39,103 bases of DNA from Planctomycetota bacterium (GCA_014384025.1 JACNGQ010000134.1:1-39103), one strand, 5' to 3'. Counted from the first letter of the stretch, positions 1-8,185 are shown. Notes: generated by a model not told the origin, from the letters alone. Numbers and translations: made by a program.

Positions 1-369
1 ACCATAGCCCACGGCGTTTTTAACCGGCACCCGCAGCGCCATGTCATCTAACGGCGCCAGAACAATCCCCGATACGCCGCGAGTTACAAAATCTTCTATA
101 ACTCTGATTTGCGATTCCCTGTCGTCTTCCTTCAGCGGTCCTTTCCAGATAATTTCCACATCAACACCCGCGCCTTTCAACTCCTGTTCCGCTTTGACAG
201 CACCGGCATGAATTGATTTCCAGAAAATGTGCGTCGTGCCCTTGGGAATTACGGCTATGCTATACTTGTTTTCGCCCTTTTCTTTGCTTTTTTCTTTTTG
301 CTTACAGCCGAGTGCGATGAAAACAACCAAAACCGCGACAAATACAATTACCGGTAATAACTTTTTCAT
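1..369 (-). CDS. Sugar ABC transporter substrate-binding lipoprotein (5' part, cut by window edge)
   Basis: Translation of the minus strand from the ATG at 369 gives 123 residues that run off the window at position 1. The N-terminus is a lipoprotein signal: MKK, a hydrophobic stretch, then a lipobox ending IALGC with the acceptor Cys at residue 22. A short Lys/Glu-rich linker follows. Then come the opening strands of a type 1 periplasmic binding fold of the RbsB kind, including YSIAVIPKGTTHIFW, a conserved helix with AGAVKAEQEL, and GIVLAPLD. Proteins of this family capture a sugar or related ligand and hand it to an ABC permease. A Shine-Dalgarno sequence GGGAG lies 8 nt before the ATG. The ligand and the partner permease genes cannot be seen because they would lie beyond the left edge. 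Confidence 0.85.
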   Translation of the reverse strand, partial: MKKLLPVIVFVAVLVVFIALGCKQKEKSKEKGENKYSIAVIPKGTTHIFWKSIHAGAVKAEQELKGAGVDVEIIWKGPLKEDDRESQIRVIEDFVTRGVSGIVLAPLDDMALRVPVKNAVGYG

Positions 370-403
370 AATTCTGGCTCCCTGAAATTATATTTTGATA
401 ACA

Positions 404-432
404 ATATTAAAAAGTCAACTTCCTTTAGTCAA
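404..432 (-). promoter_or_regulatory. Candidate sigma-70-type promoter for the sugar-binding protein
   Basis: On the minus strand TTGACT (432-427) is followed after 17 nt by TAATAT (409-404), about 35 nt before the start codon of the binding-protein gene. A second TTGACT and a TATAAT also occur nearby, but their spacing or distance to the start is less suitable. This is pattern matching only. Confidence 0.35.
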
Positions 433-523
433 GAAAGTATATCTGGTTTAGCGGTCATGACAACTCAAAACGGCCCTGTTTGCGTAATATAAGATAAAAA
501 GAAAATATTTCTGACAGACTTTG

Positions 524-552
524 TTGACAAGGCCCTTTTTAGTTTCTATGAT
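524..552 (+). promoter_or_regulatory. Strong sigma-70-type promoter upstream of kdsB
   Basis: TTGACA at 524-529 and TATGAT at 547-552 are separated by exactly 17 nt. This is a near-consensus sigma-70 promoter on the plus strand, with transcription expected to begin near 559. The roughly 105-nt leader before kdsB contains a small GC-rich hairpin, GCCGC (576-580) paired with GCGGC (590-594). It probably drives kdsB and the overlapping pseudopilin-like gene. The rest of the stretch 370-664 holds nothing else that I can recognise. Confidence 0.6.
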
Positions 553-664
553 AAGTACCCAGTTGGAATTTCGAAGCCGCACCGGCATCGCGGCATTTGT
601 GTTCCCTGTTTTGTTACTACTTGTCGGGAAGAAATATTAAATCAGCTTGAAAGTTTAGATTAGA

Positions 665-1552
665 GTGAACCCCATTAGAAATCGTATGAAAAGAAATGAT
701 ATGGTACAGAAAGGGAAAATTTCTAACGGGGTAAAAATATTAGCAGTTATACCGGCCCGGTTCAGTTCTACCAGATTCGCCGCTAAAGTTCTCGCTAAAG
801 ATACCGGCAAATTCCTCATCCAGCACACATACGAGCAGGCCTGCTTTGCTGAGCTGCCCGATAAGGTAATCATAGCGGCAGACGACGAAAAGGTTGTTGC
901 CGCAGCCAATACATTCGGCGCTGAATGTGTACTGACCTCTGTAGAGCACAAAAGCGGCACCGACCGCATCGCCGAAGCCGTAGCTGATCTTGATGTCGAT
1001 ATTATAGTTAACCTTCAGGCCGATGAGCCGGAAATCGACCCGGGCAATATTGACTATCTCGCCCGGCTTCTAATAGACAATCCGGATTATCCGATGGCAA
1101 CGCTTTGTGCTGATTTTCAGACTGCCGGGCAGGTAGCCGACCCTAATATTGTTAAGGTAATAGTATCGTCGTGCGTCGTGCGTGATGAGTATTGCGACCA
1201 GGAACAAGTGGATTCTTGCTTTCGCAGGAATGACAGTATGCAAAACAAAATCGGCAGGGCGATTTACTTTTCACGTTTACCTATACCTTATGACAGGGAT
1301 AAATCCGGCGTAGGAAATATCGGGCAGTATCAGCGGCATCTTGGTATTTACGCTTATCGCAAAGAATTCTTACTGAAAATTACAAAATTGTCACAGACGC
1401 CGCTGGAAAAAATAGAAAAGCTCGAACAGTTGCGAGTAATTGAAAATGGCTATAATATCCTCGTCGGCAAGGTCGAGCACACCTGCAACGGCATAGATAC
1501 GCCGGAGCAATACGCTGAATTCGTTGAAAGATATACAAATGAACAGAAATAA
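665..1552 (+). CDS. kdsB: 3-deoxy-manno-octulosonate cytidylyltransferase (CMP-KDO synthetase), with an in-frame insert
   Basis: KdsB activates KDO with CTP to make CMP-KDO for the inner core of lipopolysaccharide in the cytoplasm. The family signatures are present: AVIPARFSSTRFAAKVL near the N-terminus, HKSGTDRIAEAV, NLQADEPEI, YFSRLPIPYDRD, RHLGIYAYR and LEKIEKLEQLRVIE. The enzyme therefore supports a Gram-negative outer membrane. The start drawn is a GTG at 665; ATG codons at 686 and 701 are equally possible because none has a clear ribosome binding site. The protein is longer than the usual ~245-250 residues partly because about 26 extra residues, within residues 167-197, lie between the VKVI strand and the YFSR strand. 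This segment is coded by a palindromic repeat-like sequence (separate entry). The reading frame stays open through it, so the enzyme may still work. Confidence 0.93.
   Translation: MNPIRNRMKRNDMVQKGKISNGVKILAVIPARFSSTRFAAKVLAKDTGKFLIQHTYEQACFAELPDKVIIAADDEKVVAAANTFGAECVLTSVEHKSGTDRIAEAVADLDVDIIVNLQADEPEIDPGNIDYLARLLIDNPDYPMATLCADFQTAGQVADPNIVKVIVSSCVVRDEYCDQEQVDSCFRRNDSMQNKIGRAIYFSRLPIPYDRDKSGVGNIGQYQRHLGIYAYRKEFLLKITKLSQTPLEKIEKLEQLRVIENGYNILVGKVEHTCNGIDTPEQYAEFVERYTNEQK
1163..1255 (+). repeat. In-frame repeat-like insertion inside kdsB, with a dRS3-like palindrome
   Basis: Compared with known KdsB proteins, this 93-nt stretch replaces a linker of about five codons. It starts with a 7-bp tandem duplication (TCGTGCG at 1169-1175 and 1176-1182). 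It contains the palindrome ATTCTTGC-TTTC-GCAGGAAT at 1212-1231, whose arms pair with one T:G mismatch, followed by GACA. Sequences of the form GGATTC-tgc-tttcgca-GGAATGAC are familiar as dispersed intergenic repeats in many bacteria (for example the neisserial dRS3 type). I see only this copy in the window, so its repeat nature is inferred. Its ends are approximate. Confidence 0.6.
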
Positions 1553-2366
1553 AACAATAATCTTAATCGTTGTTATGTTCATTGTTATTTCTGGTATCGT
1601 TATTTGTGTACAGGCTTATAATAGCCTCAAGACGGCCGTAAAAAAAAATTATCAACATTACCAGTTTAATTACATTCAGGCCGCTATAGAATTATTTAAC
1701 AATGAATTAGGTTATTATCCACCCTCCTCTGCCTTTGATGGGGCTGGACAACACTACTGTGGTGCGATGAAATTATCTGAGGCTTTGATAGGAAGGGATT
1801 TGAAAGGGTTTCATAAAGAATCGGTATTTAGAAGCGACGGAATGAATGAATCAGGGACAAATAAACTATATGGAGAAGATGTTGTATATGACCCCAATGT
1901 CAGGATGGATTCGTTGTTGTTCGATGAAAATGTTAATGCGTGTCGCCTTAACGAGATATATAATGATGTTGGTCCGTTCGATGGTAACAATTACGTATTA
2001 TGTGATATGTATTTAAAGAAACGCCACTCGGGTAAAAAAATTGGTATGCCCATCCTTTATTATAGGGCAGATACGACGAAAACCTTGCACGATCCTAATA
2101 CCTCACCAACACCTTCGGACAGTATGGGTAATATCTACAATTACTGGGATAATCACGAATTGGTCAAGCTCGGAAGGCCGGGCAAGGGTTCAGCACATAG
2201 CCTTGCAGACCCGGTAAGATTTTATAGGAATACAGAGATTAGTTATTTTACGAAAGAAAACAGACCTGACCGACCTGATTCGTTCCTTCTGATTTCAGCG
2301 GGTTATGATGGGCAGTACGGTACGACGGATGATATTTGTTATTTTCCATGGCAATATAGAGAGTAG
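1539..2366 (+). CDS. Pseudopilin-like (type II secretion GspG-type) protein
   Basis: This 275-residue protein has one N-terminal membrane segment (about residues 6-27, IILIVVMFIVISGIVICV) followed by an extracytoplasmic domain. The helix with YIQAAIELFNNELGYYPPS and the C-terminal LLISAGYDGQYGTTDDI are typical of GspG-like pseudopilins found in many copies in planctomycetes; the late Asp-rich loop usually binds calcium. The classical prepilin cleavage motif (G-F-x-x-x-E) is not visible before the membrane segment, so processing by prepilin peptidase is doubtful. The ATG at 1539 overlaps the end of kdsB by 14 nt and has GAAAG 8 nt upstream; a TTG at 1524 is the alternative start. The overlap suggests translational coupling with kdsB. 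The specific function is unknown. Confidence 0.7.
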   Translation: MNRNKTIILIVVMFIVISGIVICVQAYNSLKTAVKKNYQHYQFNYIQAAIELFNNELGYYPPSSAFDGAGQHYCGAMKLSEALIGRDLKGFHKESVFRSDGMNESGTNKLYGEDVVYDPNVRMDSLLFDENVNACRLNEIYNDVGPFDGNNYVLCDMYLKKRHSGKKIGMPILYYRADTTKTLHDPNTSPTPSDSMGNIYNYWDNHELVKLGRPGKGSAHSLADPVRFYRNTEISYFTKENRPDRPDSFLLISAGYDGQYGTTDDICYFPWQYRE

Positions 2367-2433
2367 AAAATCCCGGTAAAACCGAAGATTAATTTGATGG
2401 CAAAATGTTAAAGAAATAAAAAGGCTATAAATT

Positions 2434-4194
2434 ATGTCGAATGATAATGATTTGTTGGCGTCTGTAAGTGATACTTCGACTGAGAGTGAGTTTTTCTCAC
2501 CTATGCCGGAAGGTTATAAAAAGGGTAAGGCCCGCTATTGTTTTGTGTTGGGTACTGTTATGAGCGGCCTGGGCAAGGGGATATTTTCTTCCTGCCTTGC
2601 AAAGCTGATGCAGGACAAAGGCCTTAAAGTTGCTCCTATCAAGCTCGAAGGTTATTTGAATATAGATTCCGGCACTCTTAATCCGTTCCGGCACGGCGAG
2701 GTGTTTGTGCTCGATGATGGTATGGAGTGCGATATGGATTTGGGCACTTACGAGAGGATGCTCGATCAGAATTTGAGCAAGGCGAATTTCACTACGAGCG
2801 GACAGATATTCAGCGCCATCCTGAATAAGGAACGTCATGGCGACTATCTCGGCAGGGACGTCCAGATGATTCCTCACGTTACCGGCGAGGTAAAAATGAA
2901 ACTGCGTCAATTGGCGATGGAATCCGATGCCGATATCGTCTTCGTTGAAATTGGCGGGACCGTCGGCGATTTGGAAAATGCCTACTATATCGAGGCGATG
3001 CGCGAGCTGGCATACGAGGAGGGGCCTAACAGTTGTTGCTTCGTAGCCTTGACCTATATACTGGAGCCAAAAACACTCGGCGAACAGAAATCGAAGGCGG
3101 CACAGCTTGGAATCAAACAGCTTATGCAGTTAGGTATTCAGCCGGATATCATTGCCTGCAGGGCAACCAACCCGACCACGGACAAGGTACGGCAGAAAAT
3201 AAGCGTTTATAGCAATGTTCCGTTTGAAAGGGTCATAAGTCTGCCGGATACGGCCAGTATATATATGATACCGGCTATGCTTAGAGAGGTCGGAATGGAT
3301 TTCGAGGTTGCCAGGCTGCTCAAAATAGACGACAGAATTAGGCTCCGCCAGGAACGCAAGGCGTGGGCAAAATGGTGCGATTTCACGGACAGAATCGGCA
3401 CTGCCAAAAGACAGATTACCATCGGCATAACAGGGAAATATACATCAGTTCGTGACAGCTATGCCTCGATTATCAACGCCCTCGAACACGCGGGTATTGC
3501 TTTGGCCGCCGACGTCAAAATCAAATGGATTGAAACGACCTCAATTACCGATGAAAACGCGGCGGACAATATGGCGGACGTTGATGGAATTATTGTCCCG
3601 GGCGGCTTCGGAACCAGAGGGGCCGAAGGAAAAATAACCTGTATAAAATATGCCAGAGAAAATAATCTGCCATATCTCGGATTATGCTTCGGTTTTCAAA
3701 TGGCTGTTATAGAATTTGCACGTAACGTTTGCGGGTTGCCTGAGGCCAACAGCACCGAGATTGAGCCGGATTGCTCAGAGCCTGTAATCGATATACTGCC
3801 GGAGCAGAAAAAAATAGAAGGTCTGGGTGGCAATATGCGGCTTGGCGGAAGGGACATAGAAATGAAACCTCAGACGCTGGCCTGGGAGCTTTTTGGCAAA
3901 ACAAATTCGGTGAGAATGCGATTCAGGCACCGTTACGAAGTTGATCCTCGCTATATCGAACAACTGGAGCAGAGCGGCCTTGTCTTTTCCGGAAAAGCAC
4001 CCAATCACCCGATTATGCAGATACTTGAGCTTCCATCCCATCCATATTTCATGGGTACTCAGGCGCATCCATGCCTTACTTCGAGACCACTCAAACCACA
4101 GCCGATGTTCGTTGGACTTGTCGCAGCGGCAATGCAAAGGCATTACCCAGACGAAAAACTGCCCGATTGCATAAGGGCGGTTCAAAAGGTATGA
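2434..4194 (+). CDS. pyrG: CTP synthase, with a substituted glutaminase triad residue
   Basis: PyrG makes CTP from UTP, ATP and glutamine. The synthetase domain has the P-loop region GTVMSGLGKGI (residues 40-50), the metal-site DMDLG and VEIGGTVGD. The class I glutaminase domain has PGGFGTRGAEGK and the nucleophile Cys418 in YLGLCFGFQ. The catalytic His545 lies in TQAHPCLTSRP. At 586 residues it is some 40-50 longer than usual, with a ~30-residue N-terminal extension. Oddities: the family motif H-P-E reads H-P-C, so the third triad residue (Glu517 in E. coli) is Cys547. The usual KLDPYINVDPGTMSP also reads KLEGYLNIDSGTLNP, and CLG reads CFG. It is clearly a CTP synthase homologue but from a divergent branch. 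Its stop overlaps an ATG of the next frame (ATGA). It has only a weak Shine-Dalgarno. Confidence 0.93.
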   Translation: MSNDNDLLASVSDTSTESEFFSPMPEGYKKGKARYCFVLGTVMSGLGKGIFSSCLAKLMQDKGLKVAPIKLEGYLNIDSGTLNPFRHGEVFVLDDGMECDMDLGTYERMLDQNLSKANFTTSGQIFSAILNKERHGDYLGRDVQMIPHVTGEVKMKLRQLAMESDADIVFVEIGGTVGDLENAYYIEAMRELAYEEGPNSCCFVALTYILEPKTLGEQKSKAAQLGIKQLMQLGIQPDIIACRATNPTTDKVRQKISVYSNVPFERVISLPDTASIYMIPAMLREVGMDFEVARLLKIDDRIRLRQERKAWAKWCDFTDRIGTAKRQITIGITGKYTSVRDSYASIINALEHAGIALAADVKIKWIETTSITDENAADNMADVDGIIVPGGFGTRGAEGKITCIKYARENNLPYLGLCFGFQMAVIEFARNVCGLPEANSTEIEPDCSEPVIDILPEQKKIEGLGGNMRLGGRDIEMKPQTLAWELFGKTNSVRMRFRHRYEVDPRYIEQLEQSGLVFSGKAPNHPIMQILELPSHPYFMGTQAHPCLTSRPLKPQPMFVGLVAAAMQRHYPDEKLPDCIRAVQKV

Positions 4195-4256
4195 AATCTG
4201 ATGGCAAATGTGCTATTATAGTTGCCGCTAAAACCGGCCATTTAAGGACCGATTCT

Positions 4257-4526
4257 ATGAAACAATTATCCACAAAAGATCTGGAACAAATCCCCGGCGT
4301 GGGTAAAAGAATTGCTCAGGAAATGCAAAATATCGGTATTCGCTCTGTTGGTCAGCTCAAAGGAAAGGAACCCGAGAAACTTTATCAAAAACTTGTCGAT
4401 TTTAAGGCGACTCCGGTTGACAGATGTATGCTGTATGTACTGCGCTGCGCGGTGTACTACGCCTCAAACAGCAAGCATGACCCGGAGCTATTAAAATGGT
4501 GGAATTGGAAAGACAAGAACTGTTGA
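4257..4526 (+). CDS. Small helix-hairpin-helix protein of the Cdd1 ('pathogenicity locus') family
   Basis: The 89-residue product contains a helix-hairpin-helix, LEQIPGVGKRIAQEMQNIGI (residues ~10-29), followed by the Cdd1-family block SVGQLKGKEPEKLYQKL and PVDRCMLYVLRCAVYYAS. Helix-hairpin-helix motifs contact the DNA backbone without sequence specificity; the cellular role of Cdd1 proteins is not established. I chose the ATG at 4257 because AAGGA lies 8 nt upstream and the length then fits the family. An in-frame ATG at 4191 overlaps the pyrG stop codon and would add 22 residues that do not resemble the family. It probably shares a transcript with pyrG. Confidence 0.8.
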   Translation: MKQLSTKDLEQIPGVGKRIAQEMQNIGIRSVGQLKGKEPEKLYQKLVDFKATPVDRCMLYVLRCAVYYASNSKHDPELLKWWNWKDKNC

Positions 4527-4618
4527 GTTTGGAGCTATACAAGCAAATCTGAGCGGCAGAGTCGGATTCATTCGGGGAAGTACTCAAAATCAAGCCAGCG
4601 AGAAACTTTCCTGATTTT

Positions 4619-5710
4619 TTATTTCTCACAATTTGCCAGTTCAGATGACACCATAATCGGCAGGCGCACTGTAAAGTTAGTGCCGGAGCCTTTTGTGCTT
4701 TCAGCGCTGACAGTTCCATTGTGCTGTAATACAACCTGGCGAGCTATGGCGAGGGACAATCCATGACCTTCCGAATGATGAGCAACATCAGGGTCAGAAA
4801 GCTCCTCAAACACGTATGGCAGATAATCCGAGTCGATACCTTCCCCCTGATCGTTCACACTCAGACGAACATCTTCGTTATTGCTGGAAATGCCGACTGT
4901 TACACTGCCATCCGACGGGCTAAATCGAATCGCATTATCTAATATCATCGTAACGACATTCTTGATTTCATTTTTGTCTAAATGAACAGTTGGGCCGGCA
5001 TCAAACTGCTCCTCAATCTTAACGTTCCGTTCCGCTGCTTTCAGCGCAACCTCACAAATTGCCTCACGGACAACTTCACACAGTTCAGCCGGTTCCATAT
5101 TAAACTGTTGCTTTCTTGATTTCAGCAAACTGAGCAGCATCACCTTTTCAAAGAGGCTGTGCAGACGCTTGGCACTATTATACACCATTACCATAAAGAG
5201 CTTTTGCTCTTCGGCGTCGATATTTTCCTCTGACATCAGCATCTCAGCCGACCCGATAAGGCTGGTGAGTGGCGTACGTGTTTCATGCCCCAGCAGAGTC
5301 AGAACATTGGTCTTGAACTGGTCGACCTCTTCAACCGATTTCAAACGCAGATATACACGTATCTTCGCTAATAACTCGTCTTCATCGAAGGGCTTGGTAA
5401 TATAATCATCCGCTCCCGCTTCATAAGCTTCAATCCGCTCCGAAGCCATAGTCTTGCCGGATATCATGATAATCTTGGTATGCCGAAGCCGCGAGTCCGC
5501 TCGTATCTGCTGACACACTTCTCCTCCATCCATACCAGGCAACATATTGTCGAGTAAGATAATATCAGGTTGAAAATCCGTTGCTATCTCAAGAGCCTGC
5601 TCACCTGTTGAGGCCGTCCTGAACTCGAAATTTCGGCCCAAGAGCTTTTCAATAATCCTGATATCCACGATATCGTCATCGACTGCTAAAATTTTATCCC
5701 GCGATTGCAT
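4619..5710 (-). CDS. Response-regulator/histidine-kinase hybrid (REC-HisKA-HATPase)
   Basis: A soluble 363-residue signalling protein with an N-terminal receiver followed by a kinase. The receiver has the acidic cluster D11-D13, the phospho-acceptor Asp54 in IILLDNMLPGMDG and Lys106 in TKPFDEDEL. A short helical linker leads to the dimerisation/phosphotransfer domain with His142 in LLGHETRTPLTSLIG. The ATP-binding domain shows the N box (LDNAIRFS), G1 (DQGEGID) and G2 (GHGLSLAIA). There is no membrane segment or other sensor domain, so it is probably controlled through phosphorylation of its own receiver by another kinase. It stands alone, convergent with the Cdd1 gene, and no cognate output regulator is in the window. 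The downstream gap (4527-4618) shows no clear terminator. Confidence 0.92.
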   Translation of the reverse strand: MQSRDKILAVDDDIVDIRIIEKLLGRNFEFRTASTGEQALEIATDFQPDIILLDNMLPGMDGGEVCQQIRADSRLRHTKIIMISGKTMASERIEAYEAGADDYITKPFDEDELLAKIRVYLRLKSVEEVDQFKTNVLTLLGHETRTPLTSLIGSAEMLMSEENIDAEEQKLFMVMVYNSAKRLHSLFEKVMLLSLLKSRKQQFNMEPAELCEVVREAICEVALKAAERNVKIEEQFDAGPTVHLDKNEIKNVVTMILDNAIRFSPSDGSVTVGISSNNEDVRLSVNDQGEGIDSDYLPYVFEELSDPDVAHHSEGHGLSLAIARQVVLQHNGTVSAESTKGSGTNFTVRLPIMVSSELANCEK

Positions 5711-5872
5711 TGTCTTATGTCTATCGGACAGAAGCTTACGCTATTTTAGATATTTTTCGAGCCTGTGGGCAAACTATTTTATCGGATCATATCTACAAAA
5801 ATTGAGTCTGATAGCGCATAGAATAGCCCTTTATATTGAGAAAAATTTCCTCTGCAATCTTTATGACTAAGA

Positions 5873-6769
5873 TTATTTTCTCAGCTCCGGCGTATCCGGC
5901 TCAATGTGTACTGTGATGTTTACCGGACGAGAGATCTCTTTATCCAGAGCATTCTCCAGCCTTTCAGCGATTTCGTGGGCTGCGGCAATATTCAACTTCG
6001 GATCAACAAGGATATGAAGGTCCAGAAAAACTTCTCTACCGACCGTGCGAGTCCGAAGCTTGTGCCAATGCCGTATCGAAGAATCAGAGTTGATTATCTT
6101 TTTGATATGTTCGATTGTATCCGTATCGATAGCGCTTTCTGCCAACTCTCGCATACAATCACCGATTACACGAACACCTACAAAAATTATCATAAGACCA
6201 ACAGCAACCGCCGCTGTCTGGTCGCCATGGCCAAAACCAAATTTAAGTGATATGAATCCTATCACAACCGCTATCGAACTAAAAGCATCGCTGCGATGAT
6301 GCCAGGCATTAGCGTAAAGTGCAGGGCTATTAGAGCGAATTGCGACTTTTTGTGTGACTCTATAGAGCCATTCTTTTGCGGCAATTGAAAACATTGCAGC
6401 TATGAGAACTCCGATCCGAGGGGTGGTCATTTCATCTCTGGCTATAGCCATAGTGGCATAGTAAATCATTGCCCCCCCAACCACAATTAAAACCAACGCG
6501 ACCAGGCCGGCTGAAAAAGTCTCCGCTCGTCCATGGCCGTAGGGATGGCTCTGGTCAGGTTCTTTCGAACTCAAACGCAAGCCCAACAGCACAACAGCAT
6601 CAGTGGCTATATCAGAAAGTGAATGTATGCCGTCGGCTAACAGTGCCAGTGAACCCGATAACAAACCTATAACAACCTTAACGACTGTCAGGGCAACATT
6701 TATCACAATGCCAAGATATGTGACAGATTTTATTTGCCTTCCGGCAATTATTTGCTTATTGTTGCCCAT
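5873..6769 (-). CDS. Cation diffusion facilitator family transporter
   Basis: A 298-residue CDF protein of the usual length that should export divalent metal ions (Zn2+, Fe2+, Mn2+ or Cd2+) in exchange for protons. About six membrane segments fill residues 15-210. The transport-site residues are His49/Asp53 in DGIHSLSD (helix 2) and His157/Asp161 in WHHRSD (helix 5). The linking loop has HPYGHGRAE, and a cytoplasmic dimerisation domain with ILVDPKLNIAAAHEIAERLE follows. The His-Asp/His-Asp site resembles zinc-type members rather than the Asp-rich FieF site, but substrate choice cannot be settled. It begins 7 nt after the glmM stop without a good Shine-Dalgarno, so it is probably translated by coupling within the serA-glmM transcript. 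No metal regulator gene adjoins it. Confidence 0.92.
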   Translation of the reverse strand: MGNNKQIIAGRQIKSVTYLGIVINVALTVVKVVIGLLSGSLALLADGIHSLSDIATDAVVLLGLRLSSKEPDQSHPYGHGRAETFSAGLVALVLIVVGGAMIYYATMAIARDEMTTPRIGVLIAAMFSIAAKEWLYRVTQKVAIRSNSPALYANAWHHRSDAFSSIAVVIGFISLKFGFGHGDQTAAVAVGLMIIFVGVRVIGDCMRELAESAIDTDTIEHIKKIINSDSSIRHWHKLRTRTVGREVFLDLHILVDPKLNIAAAHEIAERLENALDKEISRPVNITVHIEPDTPELRK

Positions 6770-6776
6770 GAGTATA

Positions 6777-8150
6777 TTAATCCAATACTTCCCTGCGTAT
6801 CCTCAAAACTGTATCTACATATTGTTTAGCAGTACGCCGGTCCCTTGCCTCAACAATGATTCTTATGACAGGTTCGGTATTACTGGCCCTCAGGTGCAAC
6901 CAGCCATCTTCAAAATCGAATCTACATCCGTCTGTTGTATCGAGTTTTGCATCAGCGAAGGCCTTCTTTACTAAATTAAAGATTTGTTGCGCCTGTGAGG
7001 TATCGGCTGTGAATTTGTCTTTTTTCATATAATAGCCGCCAATCTCATCGACCAATTGGCTTGTCGTTTTTCCCGTTTCAGCCATCAATTGCAGGACAAG
7101 TGCAATACCCACAAGACTGTCTCGGATCGGCCCTACCCGCAAATCAATCACACCCCCGTTACCCTCCCCTCCGATGATGCAATTGTGCTCGAACATGGCC
7201 GCTGCTACATGAGCTTCACCAACGGCAGTTCGGATAACCTGGCCGCCAACCTTCTGGGCTATATCGTCAATCATCCTCGAAGTTGAAAGATTCGTAGCCG
7301 CTTTCCCCGTTTTTTTGCTGAAAATATATTTTGCAGAGAAAGCAAGTGAATACTCTTCGCTGATATAGCTTCCTTTTTCGTCAACAATTGCCAATCTGTC
7401 GGCGTCCGGGTCCTGAGCAAAACCGATATCAGCTCCTTCGGTCTTTACTATTTCACAAAGGCCCTTTAAGTTCTCAGAAATCGGTTCAGGTGCGTGAGCA
7501 AACAAGCCGGTAGGCTCGTCGTTTATTGCAAAAACTTCACAGCCAAGCTCGGCTAACAATTTTTTTGTTATCCGCCCACCCGCCCCGTTGACGCTGTCCA
7601 GAATAACTTTGAAATTTTTCGCTGCGATTTTGTCTCTGTCAATAATTGCTAAAACCTTGTTGACGTGAGTAATATCGGTCTGTTCGCTGGACGTTATTTT
7701 GCCACAATCGGATGAATCTTCTAAATCAAAATGTTTGTCGAAATAATATTGCCTGATTTGTTTTGCAGAATCGCTCGTGGGAGCAACGCCGTTGCCAAGC
7801 AGCAGCTTGATGCCATTGTATTGGCCCGGATTATGCGAAGCCGTTATAACCACACCGCCTGCACAGCCAAGCTCCCTTAACATAATCCCTACGCTTGGCG
7901 TAGTTGCAATCCCCAAATCAATCACGTCAATTCCAACACTACACAATCCTTCTGCAACCGCGGACAAAAGCTGTTTACCGCTGGGCCGTGAATCCCTCCC
8001 TGTAGAAACTGAAAGTTTCTTTTTTTCCGTGCAACTCTCTTTTAAAAAAGTCCCGAACGCACGGCCGTAGTCAGCGGCGACAGAATCAGTAAGGTTTTCC
8101 CCTACGATACCCCTCATTCCACTGACACTAATTATTAACTGTTCAGCCAA
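6777..8150 (-). CDS. glmM: Phosphohexomutase, probably phosphoglucosamine mutase
   Basis: This 457-residue alpha-D-phosphohexomutase has all four family sites: the phosphoserine loop GVVITASHNP (Ser105), the metal loop DPDADR (residues 247-252), the sugar-binding loop GGEGNGG (~327-333) and the phosphate-binding RASNTEPVIRI near the C-terminus. GlmM converts glucosamine-6-phosphate to glucosamine-1-phosphate for peptidoglycan and lipid A. The start reads SVSGMRGIVG rather than the FGTDGIRG of typical bacterial GlmM. It is therefore closer to the archaeal/Bacteroidetes-like subgroup, and a phosphomannomutase/phosphoglucomutase role is possible. Translation begins at a TTG (8150) supported by GGAG 8 nt upstream. 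It lies 35 nt after serA and 7 nt before the CDF gene. Confidence 0.8.
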   Translation of the reverse strand: MAEQLIISVSGMRGIVGENLTDSVAADYGRAFGTFLKESCTEKKKLSVSTGRDSRPSGKQLLSAVAEGLCSVGIDVIDLGIATTPSVGIMLRELGCAGGVVITASHNPGQYNGIKLLLGNGVAPTSDSAKQIRQYYFDKHFDLEDSSDCGKITSSEQTDITHVNKVLAIIDRDKIAAKNFKVILDSVNGAGGRITKKLLAELGCEVFAINDEPTGLFAHAPEPISENLKGLCEIVKTEGADIGFAQDPDADRLAIVDEKGSYISEEYSLAFSAKYIFSKKTGKAATNLSTSRMIDDIAQKVGGQVIRTAVGEAHVAAAMFEHNCIIGGEGNGGVIDLRVGPIRDSLVGIALVLQLMAETGKTTSQLVDEIGGYYMKKDKFTADTSQAQQIFNLVKKAFADAKLDTTDGCRFDFEDGWLHLRASNTEPVIRIIVEARDRRTAKQYVDTVLRIRREVLD

Positions 8151-8185
8151 ATCGAAAACTCCGTGCGAACATCAAGCATCGAAAA

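Noticed and set aside
665-1552. kdsB as a broken gene or pseudogene because of the odd internal segment
   Set aside because: The frame is open throughout, both flanking parts keep all family motifs, and the insert is a whole number of codons.
4560-4618. A terminator between the Cdd1 and receiver-kinase genes (GAGAAA ... TTTCTC)
   Set aside because: The arms are short and the T run lies inside the loop rather than after the stem.
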